Shown here: piece by piece, positions 8,857 through 17,748 of the stretch
Layout: the number at the start of each line of letters is the position of its first letter
Numbering within the stretch: position 1 is the first letter of the stretch
NCBI RefSeq assembly: GCF_023015905.1
Contig: NZ_JALKBD010000027.1
Coordinates: 1-64,000 of the forward strand
Source of the DNA: Arenibacter sp. F20364
Lineage (GTDB): Bacteria; Bacteroidota; Bacteroidia; Flavobacteriales; Flavobacteriaceae
Length of the DNA stretch: 64,000 nucleotides
Direction of reading: 5' to 3'
The notes under the pieces: generated by a model
What the model was told of the DNA's origin: nothing
Database searches by the model: none
What the model saw: the letters and a program-made list of their open reading frames with translations, nothing else
Program-made: the position numbers and the translations under genes

Positions 8857-8917
8857 CCTGTCAAGGGAAGGGCATTAAACACTAATAACTAACTAAATAT
8901 TCCCTTCCCATAACAGG
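8857..8917 (-). terminator. Hairpin after the Cus/DUF operon, probable terminator
   Basis: A 16-base inverted repeat with 14 paired positions (8857-8872 and 8902-8917, including a perfect gggaaggg/cccttccc block) lies about 75 bases downstream of the last gene of the long minus-strand run (8991-9515). Nothing coding is seen between 8718 and 8990. A T run follows on the plus strand but not on the minus strand, so the terminator role is inferred from position. Confidence 0.5.
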
Positions 8918-8990
8918 ACTTTTTCTTAAACAATAAAGATCTGTACTTTGGCGGGAAACACTTCCCGATCACTCCCAGATTTTTATCTTA

Positions 8991-9515
8991 TTATTCTTTT
9001 ACCATTTGCTTGCTTATCGAATAAATCAGCCATGGCAATATCATAAACTGTAGAACGGGCGAAACACCTACCTCCATTACTGGCAGTAATGGCATCGTAT
9101 CGGTATACGACCAATCGCCCCGCATGGTATGAAAGACTTCCGCAAGTATTGAACCCGAAAAGCCAACAAAGACCAAAAGCAACACTTTGTTCAAATCCAT
9201 ACTATTTATCCAATACACATTTTTATAAATCAATCCAAACGAGAAGAGCAATATGAGTACCATCAACATATCTGCTATGGATGCCAACATACAGAATGAA
9301 ATATGCTGCCAATCGTATTTAAATCCTTTGTATAATGGACCTTGTGCGAATTCCCAAATAAAATTCAAAATAAACGCCAATAAAGACACCGTAATTATGG
9401 ACTTTCTATAATTTAGCTTGTTCCCAACTTGATTGACAAAATGGTAATAGAAGAGAATTACCAAAACCAATGCTATGGTCGGTACGACGTAAATGCTGAG
9501 ACTTAATTCTTTCAT
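8991..9515 (-). CDS. Polytopic membrane protein, function unknown
   Basis: A 174-residue protein with about five predicted membrane helices (around residues 8-25, 40-57, 72-95, 108-125 and 150-168). The second helix ends in NFIWEFAQGPLYKGF, which looks like a conserved loop. It is the last gene of the long minus-strand copper run and starts five bases after the stop of the haem-binding protein gene. I recognise no function. Context suggests an envelope role in metal or redox stress. Confidence 0.7.
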   Translation of the reverse strand: MKELSLSIYVVPTIALVLVILFYYHFVNQVGNKLNYRKSIITVSLLAFILNFIWEFAQGPLYKGFKYDWQHISFCMLASIADMLMVLILLFSFGLIYKNVYWINSMDLNKVLLLVFVGFSGSILAEVFHTMRGDWSYTDTMPLLPVMEVGVSPVLQFMILPWLIYSISKQMVKE

Positions 9516-9519
9516 TTTG

Positions 9520-9999
9520 TTATAAGTCTTTTTTAACCTGTGTCAAATATTTTATAATTTCCTTTTTATCCTCTTCTGAGAGTTTTGCATCCCCATGTAC
9601 AATGGTGTAGGAAAAAAGCGGCATTTCATCGTCTTCTATTTGGCTGATAATGGACTTCAATTTGCTATTTTTCCTCCGTGCTGAATAGTTTCCCCATTCG
9701 TTAAAATTAAGTTCTTCCTTACCTTGTACTACATGGTCTTCCAAAATCCAAGCGATCGGCTGGATCTTATTGTACCACGGATATTCCGTATTGTTACTGT
9801 GGCAATCATAACAACTTACTTGTAACTTGTTATGAATCGTTTTAGGTACCGAATTGATTACCATAAAGTCAGTTTCAGGTACAATTTCGCTCAGATTGGG
9901 TTTGGTGGGCACAAACTGGATACCCACCAAAACTACCAGCAAAATTGATCCTATGATCGTAACTACCTTCTCAGTTAATTTGCTTTTGCACACTGCCAC
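9520..9999 (-). CDS. Haem-binding domain protein (single CxxCH)
   Basis: A membrane-anchored protein of 159 residues. One N-terminal helix (about residues 12-30) is followed by C63-x-x-C66-H67 in SCYDCHSNNTEYPWYN, the signature of the Bacteroidota haem_bd family, with a single covalently bound c-type haem in the periplasm. It starts at a GTG (9999) and overlaps the DUF3347 gene by 29 bases, so translation is probably coupled. The haem could pass electrons or sense redox near the copper proteins. Confidence 0.8.
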   Translation of the reverse strand: MAVCKSKLTEKVVTIIGSILLVVLVGIQFVPTKPNLSEIVPETDFMVINSVPKTIHNKLQVSCYDCHSNNTEYPWYNKIQPIAWILEDHVVQGKEELNFNEWGNYSARRKNSKLKSIISQIEDDEMPLFSYTIVHGDAKLSEEDKKEIIKYLTQVKKDL

Positions 10000-10609
10000 A
10001 AGTCATCATTTTACTACCATAGTAGGGGTTCTTGATTTCTTTCGTGGCACTTAACCATTGTGCCCCCTTATTATTGTTGTACATAGGGCAAAAATCCTGA
10101 TACAAGGTTTTTTCCGTTCCTGTAATAGCTATCAGATCTATTAAATCTATACTCAAAACATCAAAGTGCTCACGTTGATGTTCGATTGGGCTCTCGGCGA
10201 TATGTTCTGCATGTTCTTTGCCATCTTCGATGATGTCCTTTAATTCTTCCTGTTGTTCGGAAGCATAAGAACTAATATCAAAATTGTTAAAAGCCATAAC
10301 CATTTTTCCACCTGCTTTCGATGCAGCATTCTGGTTATCCTCCACCAAAGCATCTTTAAGTTCCAAATAATTAGCCACCAACATATCCGATTTTGATGAC
10401 TTTTGCCCGTCACCCATCATGCTTTTTGACTCCAGGGATCCATCATGGGGCATGTCCATACCTTCATCATGATGGTTTTCGCCACTTCCCATTTCTGAAT
10501 GGTGCCCATCTGTAGTACTGTGTTCTTTTTTTGCGTCTTTACATGAAGTAGCCATAAGGGTTACGAATGCAATCGCCATTATACTTGTAGTCACTTTTAA
10601 TTTTCCCAT
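9971..10609 (-). CDS. DUF3347 lipoprotein, His/Met-rich
   Basis: A 212-residue lipoprotein (signal peptide ending at C23, LMATSC). Residues ~28-75 are rich in His, Met and Asp (HSTTDGHHSEMG, HHDEGMDMPHDG), a composition typical of periplasmic copper binding. The remainder is a DUF3347 domain with the end motif CPMYNNNKGAQW and MMTCGS. The same domain ends the CusB adaptor (15897-17744) and the protein at 31016-31831, so all three may bind copper through the conserved Cys and Met residues. Copper binding is inferred, not shown. Confidence 0.8.
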   Translation of the reverse strand: MGKLKVTTSIMAIAFVTLMATSCKDAKKEHSTTDGHHSEMGSGENHHDEGMDMPHDGSLESKSMMGDGQKSSKSDMLVANYLELKDALVEDNQNAASKAGGKMVMAFNNFDISSYASEQQEELKDIIEDGKEHAEHIAESPIEHQREHFDVLSIDLIDLIAITGTEKTLYQDFCPMYNNNKGAQWLSATKEIKNPYYGSKMMTCGSVQKQIN

Positions 10610-10673
10610 AATACCTGATTTTAGATTTAGATTTATTTATATAATTTTTTTACATAATTTAAAGATTGGCCTC

Positions 10674-11060
10674 TTAAAGTTTTTCAATTACATTTTCAAG
10701 CTTAGCTGTTATTTCATCGGCAATTTCCATCAATTGTTTGTTATCGACAGCCTGCATCGATGCCATTGGATTTACTGCCGCAACTTCAACAACCCCTTTT
10801 GAAATTTCCTGTACGATCACATTGCAAGGTAACATGGTGCCAATCTTGTCTTCGGCCTCCAAAGCTTGATGGGCATAGGGCGGATTACAGGCACCAAGGA
10901 TTCGATATTTTTTGAAGTCTACATCGAGTTTCTTTTTCAGTGTTTCTTTGACATCGATTTCGGTCAGAATACCAAAACCTTCTTTTTTCAGCTCTTCCGT
11001 AACCTTGTCGATTACTTTTTCAAAATCTTCGTTAATAGTCTTGTTGAAATAATATTTCAT
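10674..11060 (-). CDS. DUF302 domain protein
   Basis: A 128-residue cytoplasmic-type protein with no signal peptide. It matches the DUF302 family by its N-terminal F-x-x-x-x-x-x-V-T-E-x-L-K-K-E-G-F pattern and the central LGACNPPYAHQALE and LPCNVIV motifs. The conserved Cys residues in the last two motifs are usual for the family. DUF302 genes are often linked to metal efflux or sulfur genes; no reaction is established. It lies between the SHOCT and DUF3347 genes on the same strand. Confidence 0.85.
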   Translation of the reverse strand: MKYYFNKTINEDFEKVIDKVTEELKKEGFGILTEIDVKETLKKKLDVDFKKYRILGACNPPYAHQALEAEDKIGTMLPCNVIVQEISKGVVEVAAVNPMASMQAVDNKQLMEIADEITAKLENVIEKL

Positions 11061-11064
11061 TGTT

Positions 11065-11259
11065 TTAATTTTTAGAATTCAACATTCGTTTTTGTTCTTC
11101 ATATTCTTCTTTGGATATCTGGCCTTTAGCGAAACGTTCGTCCAGAATATCCATAGGTTTCTGTTTTCTTTTTAGCGTGTTCCCGTTCTTCCCAACATAC
11201 ATCCATATGCCTAGAACCAAAACAACTAAAACAATTACCCACCCGTACATCATCATCAT
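11065..11259 (-). CDS. SHOCT-domain small membrane protein (first of three)
   Basis: A 64-residue protein with one N-terminal helix (WVIVLVVLVLGIWMYVG) and a C-terminal SHOCT domain (DILDERFAKGQISKEEYEEQKRML). SHOCT domains are short helical oligomerisation modules. Related genes at 30728-30958 and 31921-32136 share the tail but carry a Trp-rich helix. It starts four bases after the DUF302 gene start region on the same strand. No catalytic role is predicted. Confidence 0.8.
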   Translation of the reverse strand: MMMMYGWVIVLVVLVLGIWMYVGKNGNTLKRKQKPMDILDERFAKGQISKEEYEEQKRMLNSKN

Positions 11260-11267
11260 TTGAAATT

Positions 11268-12566
11268 TTAAATGTTATCCGTTTTTTTTAAAAACCATTT
11301 TTCCCCAGTAAAAACGAGTACCGTAAGTACCGCCGCTACAACGACCACCAACAGATCACTTGATACTTTAATCCATAAAAAAGATCCCAGAACGATAAGG
11401 TCAAGGATAATGGCGGTTACAATAATGGCTGCATTCGCCTTTATTTCCTTTCGAAGGTTTCTCAAAATGCCCCAATGGATTCCAATATCCATGACCAAAT
11501 AGAGAATAGCACCTAAAGATGCAATCCTTGTCAAATCGAACAGAACGGTCAATGCGATTGCCGAGACTACAGTATATACCAGCATATGCTTCTGTATGCC
11601 TCCAGGCATTCCAAAATGCCTATGGGGTATCAAATCCATATCCGTTAGCATGGCAGTCATTCTTGAAACGGCAAAAACACTGGCTATAACTCCCGAAATT
11701 GTGGCAACAATGGCAATACCTACCGTAAACCAAAGACCGTATTTACCAAAGGCAGGTCTAGATGCCTCCGCCAAGGAATAGTCCTTGGCCCGTATGATTT
11801 CCTCAATCGAAAGATTAGAGGAAACCGCAAAAGCGACCAAAAGATAGATAATGGTACAAATGGCCAATGAAATAATAATGGCCCTACCGACATTCTTGTT
11901 AGGATTAACGATTTCCCCACCGCTGTTGGTTATAGTAGTAAAACCTTTGTAGGCTAAAATGGACAATGCCAAAGCCCCTAGGTAACTGGAGACCGGATAC
12001 TCGGACAAACTGCTGGATGGGACTACTTCCGAAAAGGAGAATCCTGCGGCCCATAGACCGCCTATCGCAAAAATGGAAATACCACCTATTTTCAGGATGG
12101 CCATTACCAACGAAGATTTCCCGATAACATTATTTCCCGAAATATTGATCAAGAACGCCGTAATCAAAAGTATGACCCCCAAAACAGGAACCCAGACACT
12201 ATTATCGCTAACATCGAACAGTTGCAAGGTGTACGAGCCGAAAGTACGGGCGACAAGACTCTCGTTGATGACCATGGAAAAAGCCATCAGTAAAGCCCCC
12301 GAAGCTGTAAGTGCACCTTTGCCATAAATCTTTTTAAGATAGGTGGCAATTCCCCCGGCAGAGGGGTATGCGTTTGACATCTTAACATACGAATAGGCAC
12401 TAAAGCCAGAGATAATCGCACCAACTAAAAATGCAATCGGAAACCACTGGCCAGATAATTCGGCTACCTGACCTAATAATGCAAAGATACCGGCACCGAT
12501 CATTACTCCCGTACCAAGAGATACGGCACCTGTTAAACTGAGACTATTTTTTTTGTACTGTGACAT
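11268..12566 (-). CDS. APC-family amino acid/polyamine permease
   Basis: A 432-residue polytopic transporter starting at MSQYKKNSLSLTG. The unwound first helix G-x-M-I-G-A-G-I-F near residue 20 is the substrate-site signature of the APC superfamily. About twelve helices follow, with the NPNKNVGRAI loop typical of the family. The substrate is unknown. It starts three bases after the end of the multicopper oxidase gene. An upstream in-frame start (12599) would overlap that gene, so 12566 is used. Its place inside a copper operon is unusual; it may import a metabolite needed under metal stress. Confidence 0.85.
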   Translation of the reverse strand: MSQYKKNSLSLTGAVSLGTGVMIGAGIFALLGQVAELSGQWFPIAFLVGAIISGFSAYSYVKMSNAYPSAGGIATYLKKIYGKGALTASGALLMAFSMVINESLVARTFGSYTLQLFDVSDNSVWVPVLGVILLITAFLINISGNNVIGKSSLVMAILKIGGISIFAIGGLWAAGFSFSEVVPSSSLSEYPVSSYLGALALSILAYKGFTTITNSGGEIVNPNKNVGRAIIISLAICTIIYLLVAFAVSSNLSIEEIIRAKDYSLAEASRPAFGKYGLWFTVGIAIVATISGVIASVFAVSRMTAMLTDMDLIPHRHFGMPGGIQKHMLVYTVVSAIALTVLFDLTRIASLGAILYLVMDIGIHWGILRNLRKEIKANAAIIVTAIILDLIVLGSFLWIKVSSDLLVVVVAAVLTVLVFTGEKWFLKKTDNI

Positions 12567-12568
12567 AT

Positions 12569-14986
12569 TTAAAATCTGGCTAATAGTCCACCACCCCAAC
12601 CATATCGATTATTGTAGTTTCCTTGGATTGAAAAATTGCGGGAAAGAATGTATGCTACCCCTACCAACCATTGGGTTTCACTTTCAAAGGATTTATTATT
12701 CTCTATATCATTTACCCACCCAAAGTCTGCTCTATACTCGTATTCACCTTCCAGAAAAACTCTAGGAAAAATCAATAATTCTCTGTCCAAACGTATTCTT
12801 GGGCGCAGTTGATGATCCATACTCACATCTACATTAAATCTATAAGGCATAAAATATTTAACACCAACCAATCCTACTGTATTAAATGTGTCGTAAGAAT
12901 CCGGAGAAGAAGTTTCGGTATTTACTCCTGCATACACACGGACCCAATCATTCAGGTATCTATTATAATTCACTTCTATTTCGGTGTTTTGGTTGTAGTC
13001 AAATTCGGCACGTAGGCCAAATTCATTTCGAATATTACTCGATATTAAATTGAGCTCATTAAAATTTGAACCTAGACGTGCTCTTCCCCAAGAATAATAA
13101 TGGTCTGTTTCATCAATAAGTTTCTGAACAGGATAATCCTTCATTCTTTCATCCCTTGGCGTATCATAACTGAAAACCCTTGCCATACCTCCCATCATAT
13201 GATACAGTATGTGGCAATGAAAAAACCAATCGCCATACTCTTCGTTATAGAACTCTATGACCACTTTCTGCATTGGCGGTACGTTTATTGTATGCTTTAA
13301 TGGGGAACGTTCGCCATTTTCGTTGATGACCCTAAAATAATGACCGTGCAGGTGCATCGGGTGGTGCATCATCGTAAGGTTATTGAGCGTAATCCGCGTT
13401 ACTTCACCTCCCTTGATTTTTATTTTATCGGCTTCTGAAAGTGGTACACCGTTCATACTCCATACATAGCGCTGCATATTTCCCGTTAGGTTCAACAGTA
13501 TGTCGTTTGTCGGCAAATCCGCATTGTAGGTGGTATTTTCCTTGGCCTTTAAAAAGTCGTAGTTGAAATAAGTTTTACGAGTGTCGTAATTAAATGAGGA
13601 AGCATCCTGCTGCATCTTGGGTATATTGTGACCCATATGGCCTTTCATTTTATCCGATGTTCCGTTATGGTTCATTGGCATCGAGTCTTTTTTCATTCCC
13701 GACCTATTGTCCATATTCATATGGTCACTTTTCACAGGCTTTTTATCATCCATCTTCATTTCCATTTGATCATTCATCTTACCATTGTTCATCAACATCT
13801 TATCGTGCATCCCAATATTCATCTGACCGTCTTTCATATCCATCTTCATTCCATACTTCTGCATTAAAAATTCAGGGGTGTTTTTCTTTTTATTACCAGC
13901 CATTGCAGGTGCTCCCATTTTCATATCCATTTTTGCCATTTGCTTCATCATTTCCACTTTGTCCGGTCTGTCAATCGTTTTTGCAGGATAAAGTGTCCCT
14001 TGTCCTAAACGCAATGATGTATGCCCAGAGCCATCTTGTGCTGTTGCCTTAACTTCCAAAGTACCGTCAGGTATGGTAACGATTACATCATAGGTTTCGG
14101 CAACACCAAATAGAAATCGGCTTTTGGATACAGGTTGCACATCAATACCATCGCCGGAAACCACCATTGGGTTACCCCCTCCAAAATCCATCCAATAATA
14201 GGTAGAGGCCGAAGCATTGATAAAGCGAAGCCGCACCTTTTCCCCTGGATTGAATTCTGGATATTCTGCCAATATTTTCCCGTTGGTCAGAAATGCTGGA
14301 TAATAGATATCGGCAATATCCGCTCCTTCCATACGGTCTCTCCAAAATTTAAGTTGTGCACCAAAAGCACCTTCCTTGATGACCCTGCCCAAAGGGACCG
14401 CTGTACCTTTTTTAACTTGATACCATTCGTTTCCCCTTTTTAGGTTACGCAGTACGTTCATCGGTTTTTCGTTGGTCCAGTCAGACAGTACTACAACTAA
14501 ATCTTTATCATAGTCCAAGGTTTTTTCCTTGGGCTGAATCATAATGGAACCATACACACCTTTCTGTTCTTGTAGCATCGTATGGGAATGGTACCAATAG
14601 GTCCCTGACTGGTTGATAGGAATTCTGTACTGGAATGTTTCTCCAGGTTCAATAGGTGGTGTTGTCAAATACGGTACACCATCATAGAAATTTGGAAGAA
14701 TCAATCCGTGCCAATGTACCGATGTTTCAACGTCCATTTTATTGGTTACGTTGATTATGGCAAGGTCACCTTCGGTAAATTTCAAGACTGGTCCGGGAAT
14801 ACTGCCATTGATGGTCATCCCGTAAGCAGTTATCCCTCCAAGCGTTATTTTATTGTTTTCTAAAATAAGGCTGTATTCCTTAACGGCACGTCCTTCTTCC
14901 TTTCTATCCTTACCATTGGTACCTACTTGGGCGATGCTCATAGATGTTATGAGAAACACAAATAGTATTGTCATTTTTTTAGTCAT
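12569..14986 (-). CDS. copA: Multicopper oxidase with C-terminal beta-barrel-like domain
   Basis: An exported 805-residue protein. After the signal peptide (to about residue 20) come cupredoxin domains with copper ligands in HWHGLI, WYHSHTM, HPMHLHGHYF and HCHILYHMMGGM (the last near 595). This is a CopA/CueO-type oxidase that converts Cu(I) to less toxic Cu(II) in the periplasm. A Met/His/Asp-rich insert (about 345-470) resembles the copper-loading loop of these enzymes. Residues ~620-805 (from YYSWGRARLG to the terminal LLARF) read as alternating amphipathic strands like the CopB outer-membrane protein, which is normally a separate gene. The symbol copA here is the resistance oxidase, not the ATPase. 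Confidence 0.92.
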   Translation of the reverse strand: MTKKMTILFVFLITSMSIAQVGTNGKDRKEEGRAVKEYSLILENNKITLGGITAYGMTINGSIPGPVLKFTEGDLAIINVTNKMDVETSVHWHGLILPNFYDGVPYLTTPPIEPGETFQYRIPINQSGTYWYHSHTMLQEQKGVYGSIMIQPKEKTLDYDKDLVVVLSDWTNEKPMNVLRNLKRGNEWYQVKKGTAVPLGRVIKEGAFGAQLKFWRDRMEGADIADIYYPAFLTNGKILAEYPEFNPGEKVRLRFINASASTYYWMDFGGGNPMVVSGDGIDVQPVSKSRFLFGVAETYDVIVTIPDGTLEVKATAQDGSGHTSLRLGQGTLYPAKTIDRPDKVEMMKQMAKMDMKMGAPAMAGNKKKNTPEFLMQKYGMKMDMKDGQMNIGMHDKMLMNNGKMNDQMEMKMDDKKPVKSDHMNMDNRSGMKKDSMPMNHNGTSDKMKGHMGHNIPKMQQDASSFNYDTRKTYFNYDFLKAKENTTYNADLPTNDILLNLTGNMQRYVWSMNGVPLSEADKIKIKGGEVTRITLNNLTMMHHPMHLHGHYFRVINENGERSPLKHTINVPPMQKVVIEFYNEEYGDWFFHCHILYHMMGGMARVFSYDTPRDERMKDYPVQKLIDETDHYYSWGRARLGSNFNELNLISSNIRNEFGLRAEFDYNQNTEIEVNYNRYLNDWVRVYAGVNTETSSPDSYDTFNTVGLVGVKYFMPYRFNVDVSMDHQLRPRIRLDRELLIFPRVFLEGEYEYRADFGWVNDIENNKSFESETQWLVGVAYILSRNFSIQGNYNNRYGWGGGLLARF

Positions 14987-15136
14987 AGTTAATATTTTAT
15001 TTTCTCAAGTTCATATTATTCCTTGGTTAGCACATATATTGGTTTGATTGATTTTAAAGTTGTCTCATTATCCATTTCCGTAAGAAATAGAAACATATGG
15101 TTGAACATCATTGTATTTTCAATCAAACGCTATGTA

Positions 15137-15238
15137 TTACTCTGAACGGTCCGACCGTTCTTTGAACCTACCCACGACTATTGATATTATGAACACGAGA
15201 ATACCAACACCCAAAGCCCACCAGTACATTTCCATCAT
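15137..15238 (-). CDS. Tiny single-pass membrane protein (33 aa)
   Basis: A 33-codon frame starting at tandem ATGs encodes MMEMYWWALGVGIL, a hydrophobic helix to about residue 23, and a charged tail (RFKERSDRSE). The Trp-rich start resembles the helices of the SHOCT proteins of this element. It lies between the metal-site lipoprotein and the multicopper oxidase. The surrounding stretch 15001-15353 holds nothing else I can support. Too short for a firm call. Confidence 0.45.
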   Translation of the reverse strand: MMEMYWWALGVGILVFIISIVVGRFKERSDRSE

Positions 15239-15353
15239 TTCATAGTTTGTGTTCTTTTCTAATCATTTTGAAATTAATTTCGCTATCATTTTTCTGAATT
15301 TTTCACTAAGCTGATATTCGAAAATAAATCTCAATTTGTTATGGAGACTTGTC

Positions 15354-15785
15354 CTAATGGTCCATTCGGCTAACTTCTTTGAACTTTAAAAAATTCTCCT
15401 CTGATCCAAAGTAGGCAACTTTGTTGTCCACGCCCATCAGTACAATGAATGCTTCTGTTTTATCGATTTTATGTTTACTAAAAGGGTCAATGCCCGTTCT
15501 GGCTTCATCATTGTTGTTCAATGTTTTAACACACATTTCGCAACAGCCATAATAAGTCTTGCCATTTACGGGAACGGGAATTTGCATTTTTCCCATGAAG
15601 GCATCATTTACCATACAGACCAACTCCTTTGGTACTTGGGAGCCTACCTGAGGATTTTTATTTATGATATCTTCAGGTTCTACAGTGGCAACCACTTGTT
15701 TAGTATCTTGTGCCGACACGTTCTTATTTTCTGATTTACAACCCATTAAGGTCAATACTAAAATTCCTGAAAGTAGTATTCGCAT
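15354..15785 (-). CDS. Lipoprotein with a Cys-rich metal-site motif
   Basis: A 143-residue lipoprotein. The signal peptide ends in LTLMGC with the lipid-modified Cys at 16 when translation starts at the ATG at 15785 (an upstream in-frame start at 15815 only adds a charged leader). The mature part contains VCMVNDAFMGK and GKTYYGCCEMCVKTL, a pattern like YHS/TRASH metal-binding motifs in which Cys and Met residues bind soft metals. It is on the same strand as, and just downstream of, the CusB gene, suggesting a periplasmic copper carrier for the pump. Family name uncertain. Confidence 0.75.
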   Translation of the reverse strand: MRILLSGILVLTLMGCKSENKNVSAQDTKQVVATVEPEDIINKNPQVGSQVPKELVCMVNDAFMGKMQIPVPVNGKTYYGCCEMCVKTLNNNDEARTGIDPFSKHKIDKTEAFIVLMGVDNKVAYFGSEENFLKFKEVSRMDH

Positions 15786-15896
15786 TGTCTTATCATTTTT
15801 TGTTTTAATTTCCAATTAATATTTCTTACTGTAGAGGGTCCTAATTCTTTTATATGTCAACTTTAAGCTATATTTTAATTTTCTAAAATGTTATTG

Positions 15897-17744
15897 CTAC
15901 TTACTGATGATAGCTTCCGTGGTGCCACATGTCAACATTTTGTTTCCCATATAAGGATTCCTGATTTCCTCATGGATACTAAGCCAATATGCCCCTTTTT
16001 CGTTATCTGCCATTGGGCAAAATTGCTCATATACTTCCTTGTTTACACCAAACAGGCGTACACCTTTTGATAAATGTGCCGATAGATGTTTAAAGTGACC
16101 CCTTTGCTTTTCAATATCAGAGGTTTTGCCAATAGCTTCTGAAGATGACTTGATCTCCTTTGAAATGGCCATCCAGTGATTATGGGCCTCCTGGTCGGTC
16201 AATTGTTTCATATCTACCTTTTTCAATGTGGCCAACAATTTATCGGCCCCCTTTTTTGCCGCAGTGGCCTCGTCCTTTACCAAGGCGTCTTTGAGGTCCA
16301 GATAGTTGTCAAAGACTTTCTCAAGCTGCCCAACAAAGATTTTTGACACTTCCATTCTCTTTTCCATACGGCTGTGGTCAGTCTTATCGGGCATTTCAGA
16401 ATGGTCCGTAGATTCATTGGATCTCATTCCACTTTCCGATTCTTTTTCTCCCCCCTTATCCATACCTCCATGATTATGCCCTGTCATGGCTGGGCCCCCT
16501 TCGGGATTCATCATGCTGGGCTTGCCGGCAAGTTGTGCAGCGGCATCTATGCTGAAGGTTCCGTTAATGGCAATTTCCTCACCTTCTTCCAGTCCTTCGT
16601 TCACTACGAAACTTTCGCCCAAAGCCGGGCCTAACGTGACGTCGCGCATCATAAAATTTACACCTTTGTCCGAAATATTCTTTATATAGACCACAGAACG
16701 CTTTCCTGTCCACATGACCGCTGTTTTGGGAATAACGATTGCATCGGACTTTAAAGGCAATTTAGCCTCAACAGTGCCGGAAACGAACATTTCGGGTTTC
16801 AGTTGTAGATTCCGATTATTCACTTCTACCCTTGCTTTTGCAACCCTGGTCATAGGATCGATCACAGGGTCCAAATACGAAATCTTTCCTTTAAAGGTTT
16901 CGCCTGGTACAGATTGTACCGTAAAACTTACCTCATCACCCTTTTTTATCCAGACCATGTCGGATTCATAAACATCGAACAATATCCAAACAGTGCTCAG
17001 GTTGGCAATCTGGTATATAGGCATGCCTTTATTGACGTAGTCCCCAAGATTGACCTTCTTTTCTGTCACATAGCCAGATATATCGGCCAGTATGTGGAGT
17101 TCTTCTTGAACTGTACCCGATTCCAGAATTTGTGTAATCTGGATATCCGAAAGCTTCCAGTTTTTAAGTTTTTCCTTTGCCGAGTTAAAAAGCATTGGCT
17201 GGGTCTCGACTATTTTTCGGGCCTCGAAAAGTTCTTCTTGGGCATTGACCAGATCTGGAGAATAAATAGAGGCGATTACCTGCCCTTTATTGACGTATTC
17301 GCCGGTAAAATTAACCATCAATTTTTCAATGCGGCCAGGAATATGGGAAGATTGGGAATAGACCAACCGTTCATCGGCCTGTACCTTTCCATTCAATCGC
17401 AATAACTTTACAGGCTTGGTCTTTCCGACAATTTCTGTACCGACATTTGCAATCTGCATTGCGGTCCGAGACATGCTGATTGCCATGGGATCCAATTCAG
17501 CATTGCTATCGTTATCCAAAGGAATCAATTCCATGCCGCAGATGGGGCAGTTACCCGGTTCGTTCTGTCTGATCTGTGGGTGCATGGAGCAGGTCCAAAT
17601 GGTCTCACTGACGATTTCGCCGTCGTGTTGGTGTTCGTCCACTGTCCTGTTTTCCGAACCTCCGAAAAACAGCCATCCAAGCAATAACCCTATGATCAAG
17701 GTAATTGCAGCTATACCTATTATTTTTTTAGTTTCTGTTTTCAT
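15897..17744 (-). CDS. cusB: RND efflux periplasmic adaptor with HMBD and DUF3347 domains
   Basis: The membrane-fusion subunit of a CusCBA-type Cu(I)/Ag(I) pump. One N-terminal helix (residues ~8-28) is followed by a heavy-metal-binding domain (C52SMHP to C66PICGMEL), then the hairpin, lipoyl-like, beta-barrel and membrane-proximal domains of the family to about residue 400. A His/Met-rich linker (HNHGGMDKGGEKESESGM) leads into a C-terminal DUF3347 domain (about 470-612, ending CPMADNEKGAYW and MLTCGT). At 615 residues it is much longer than E. coli CusB because of these extra metal-binding ends. It sits between cusC and the lipoprotein gene, four bases after cusC. Confidence 0.92.
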   Translation of the reverse strand: MKTETKKIIGIAAITLIIGLLLGWLFFGGSENRTVDEHQHDGEIVSETIWTCSMHPQIRQNEPGNCPICGMELIPLDNDSNAELDPMAISMSRTAMQIANVGTEIVGKTKPVKLLRLNGKVQADERLVYSQSSHIPGRIEKLMVNFTGEYVNKGQVIASIYSPDLVNAQEELFEARKIVETQPMLFNSAKEKLKNWKLSDIQITQILESGTVQEELHILADISGYVTEKKVNLGDYVNKGMPIYQIANLSTVWILFDVYESDMVWIKKGDEVSFTVQSVPGETFKGKISYLDPVIDPMTRVAKARVEVNNRNLQLKPEMFVSGTVEAKLPLKSDAIVIPKTAVMWTGKRSVVYIKNISDKGVNFMMRDVTLGPALGESFVVNEGLEEGEEIAINGTFSIDAAAQLAGKPSMMNPEGGPAMTGHNHGGMDKGGEKESESGMRSNESTDHSEMPDKTDHSRMEKRMEVSKIFVGQLEKVFDNYLDLKDALVKDEATAAKKGADKLLATLKKVDMKQLTDQEAHNHWMAISKEIKSSSEAIGKTSDIEKQRGHFKHLSAHLSKGVRLFGVNKEVYEQFCPMADNEKGAYWLSIHEEIRNPYMGNKMLTCGTTEAIISK

Positions 17745-17748
17745 AGTA

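Noticed and set aside
13594-14052. 152-codon plus-strand frame inside the multicopper oxidase gene
   Set aside because: It is the reverse strand of the Met/His-rich region, giving a biased Ser/Phe/Tyr-rich product with no motif or plausible start context.
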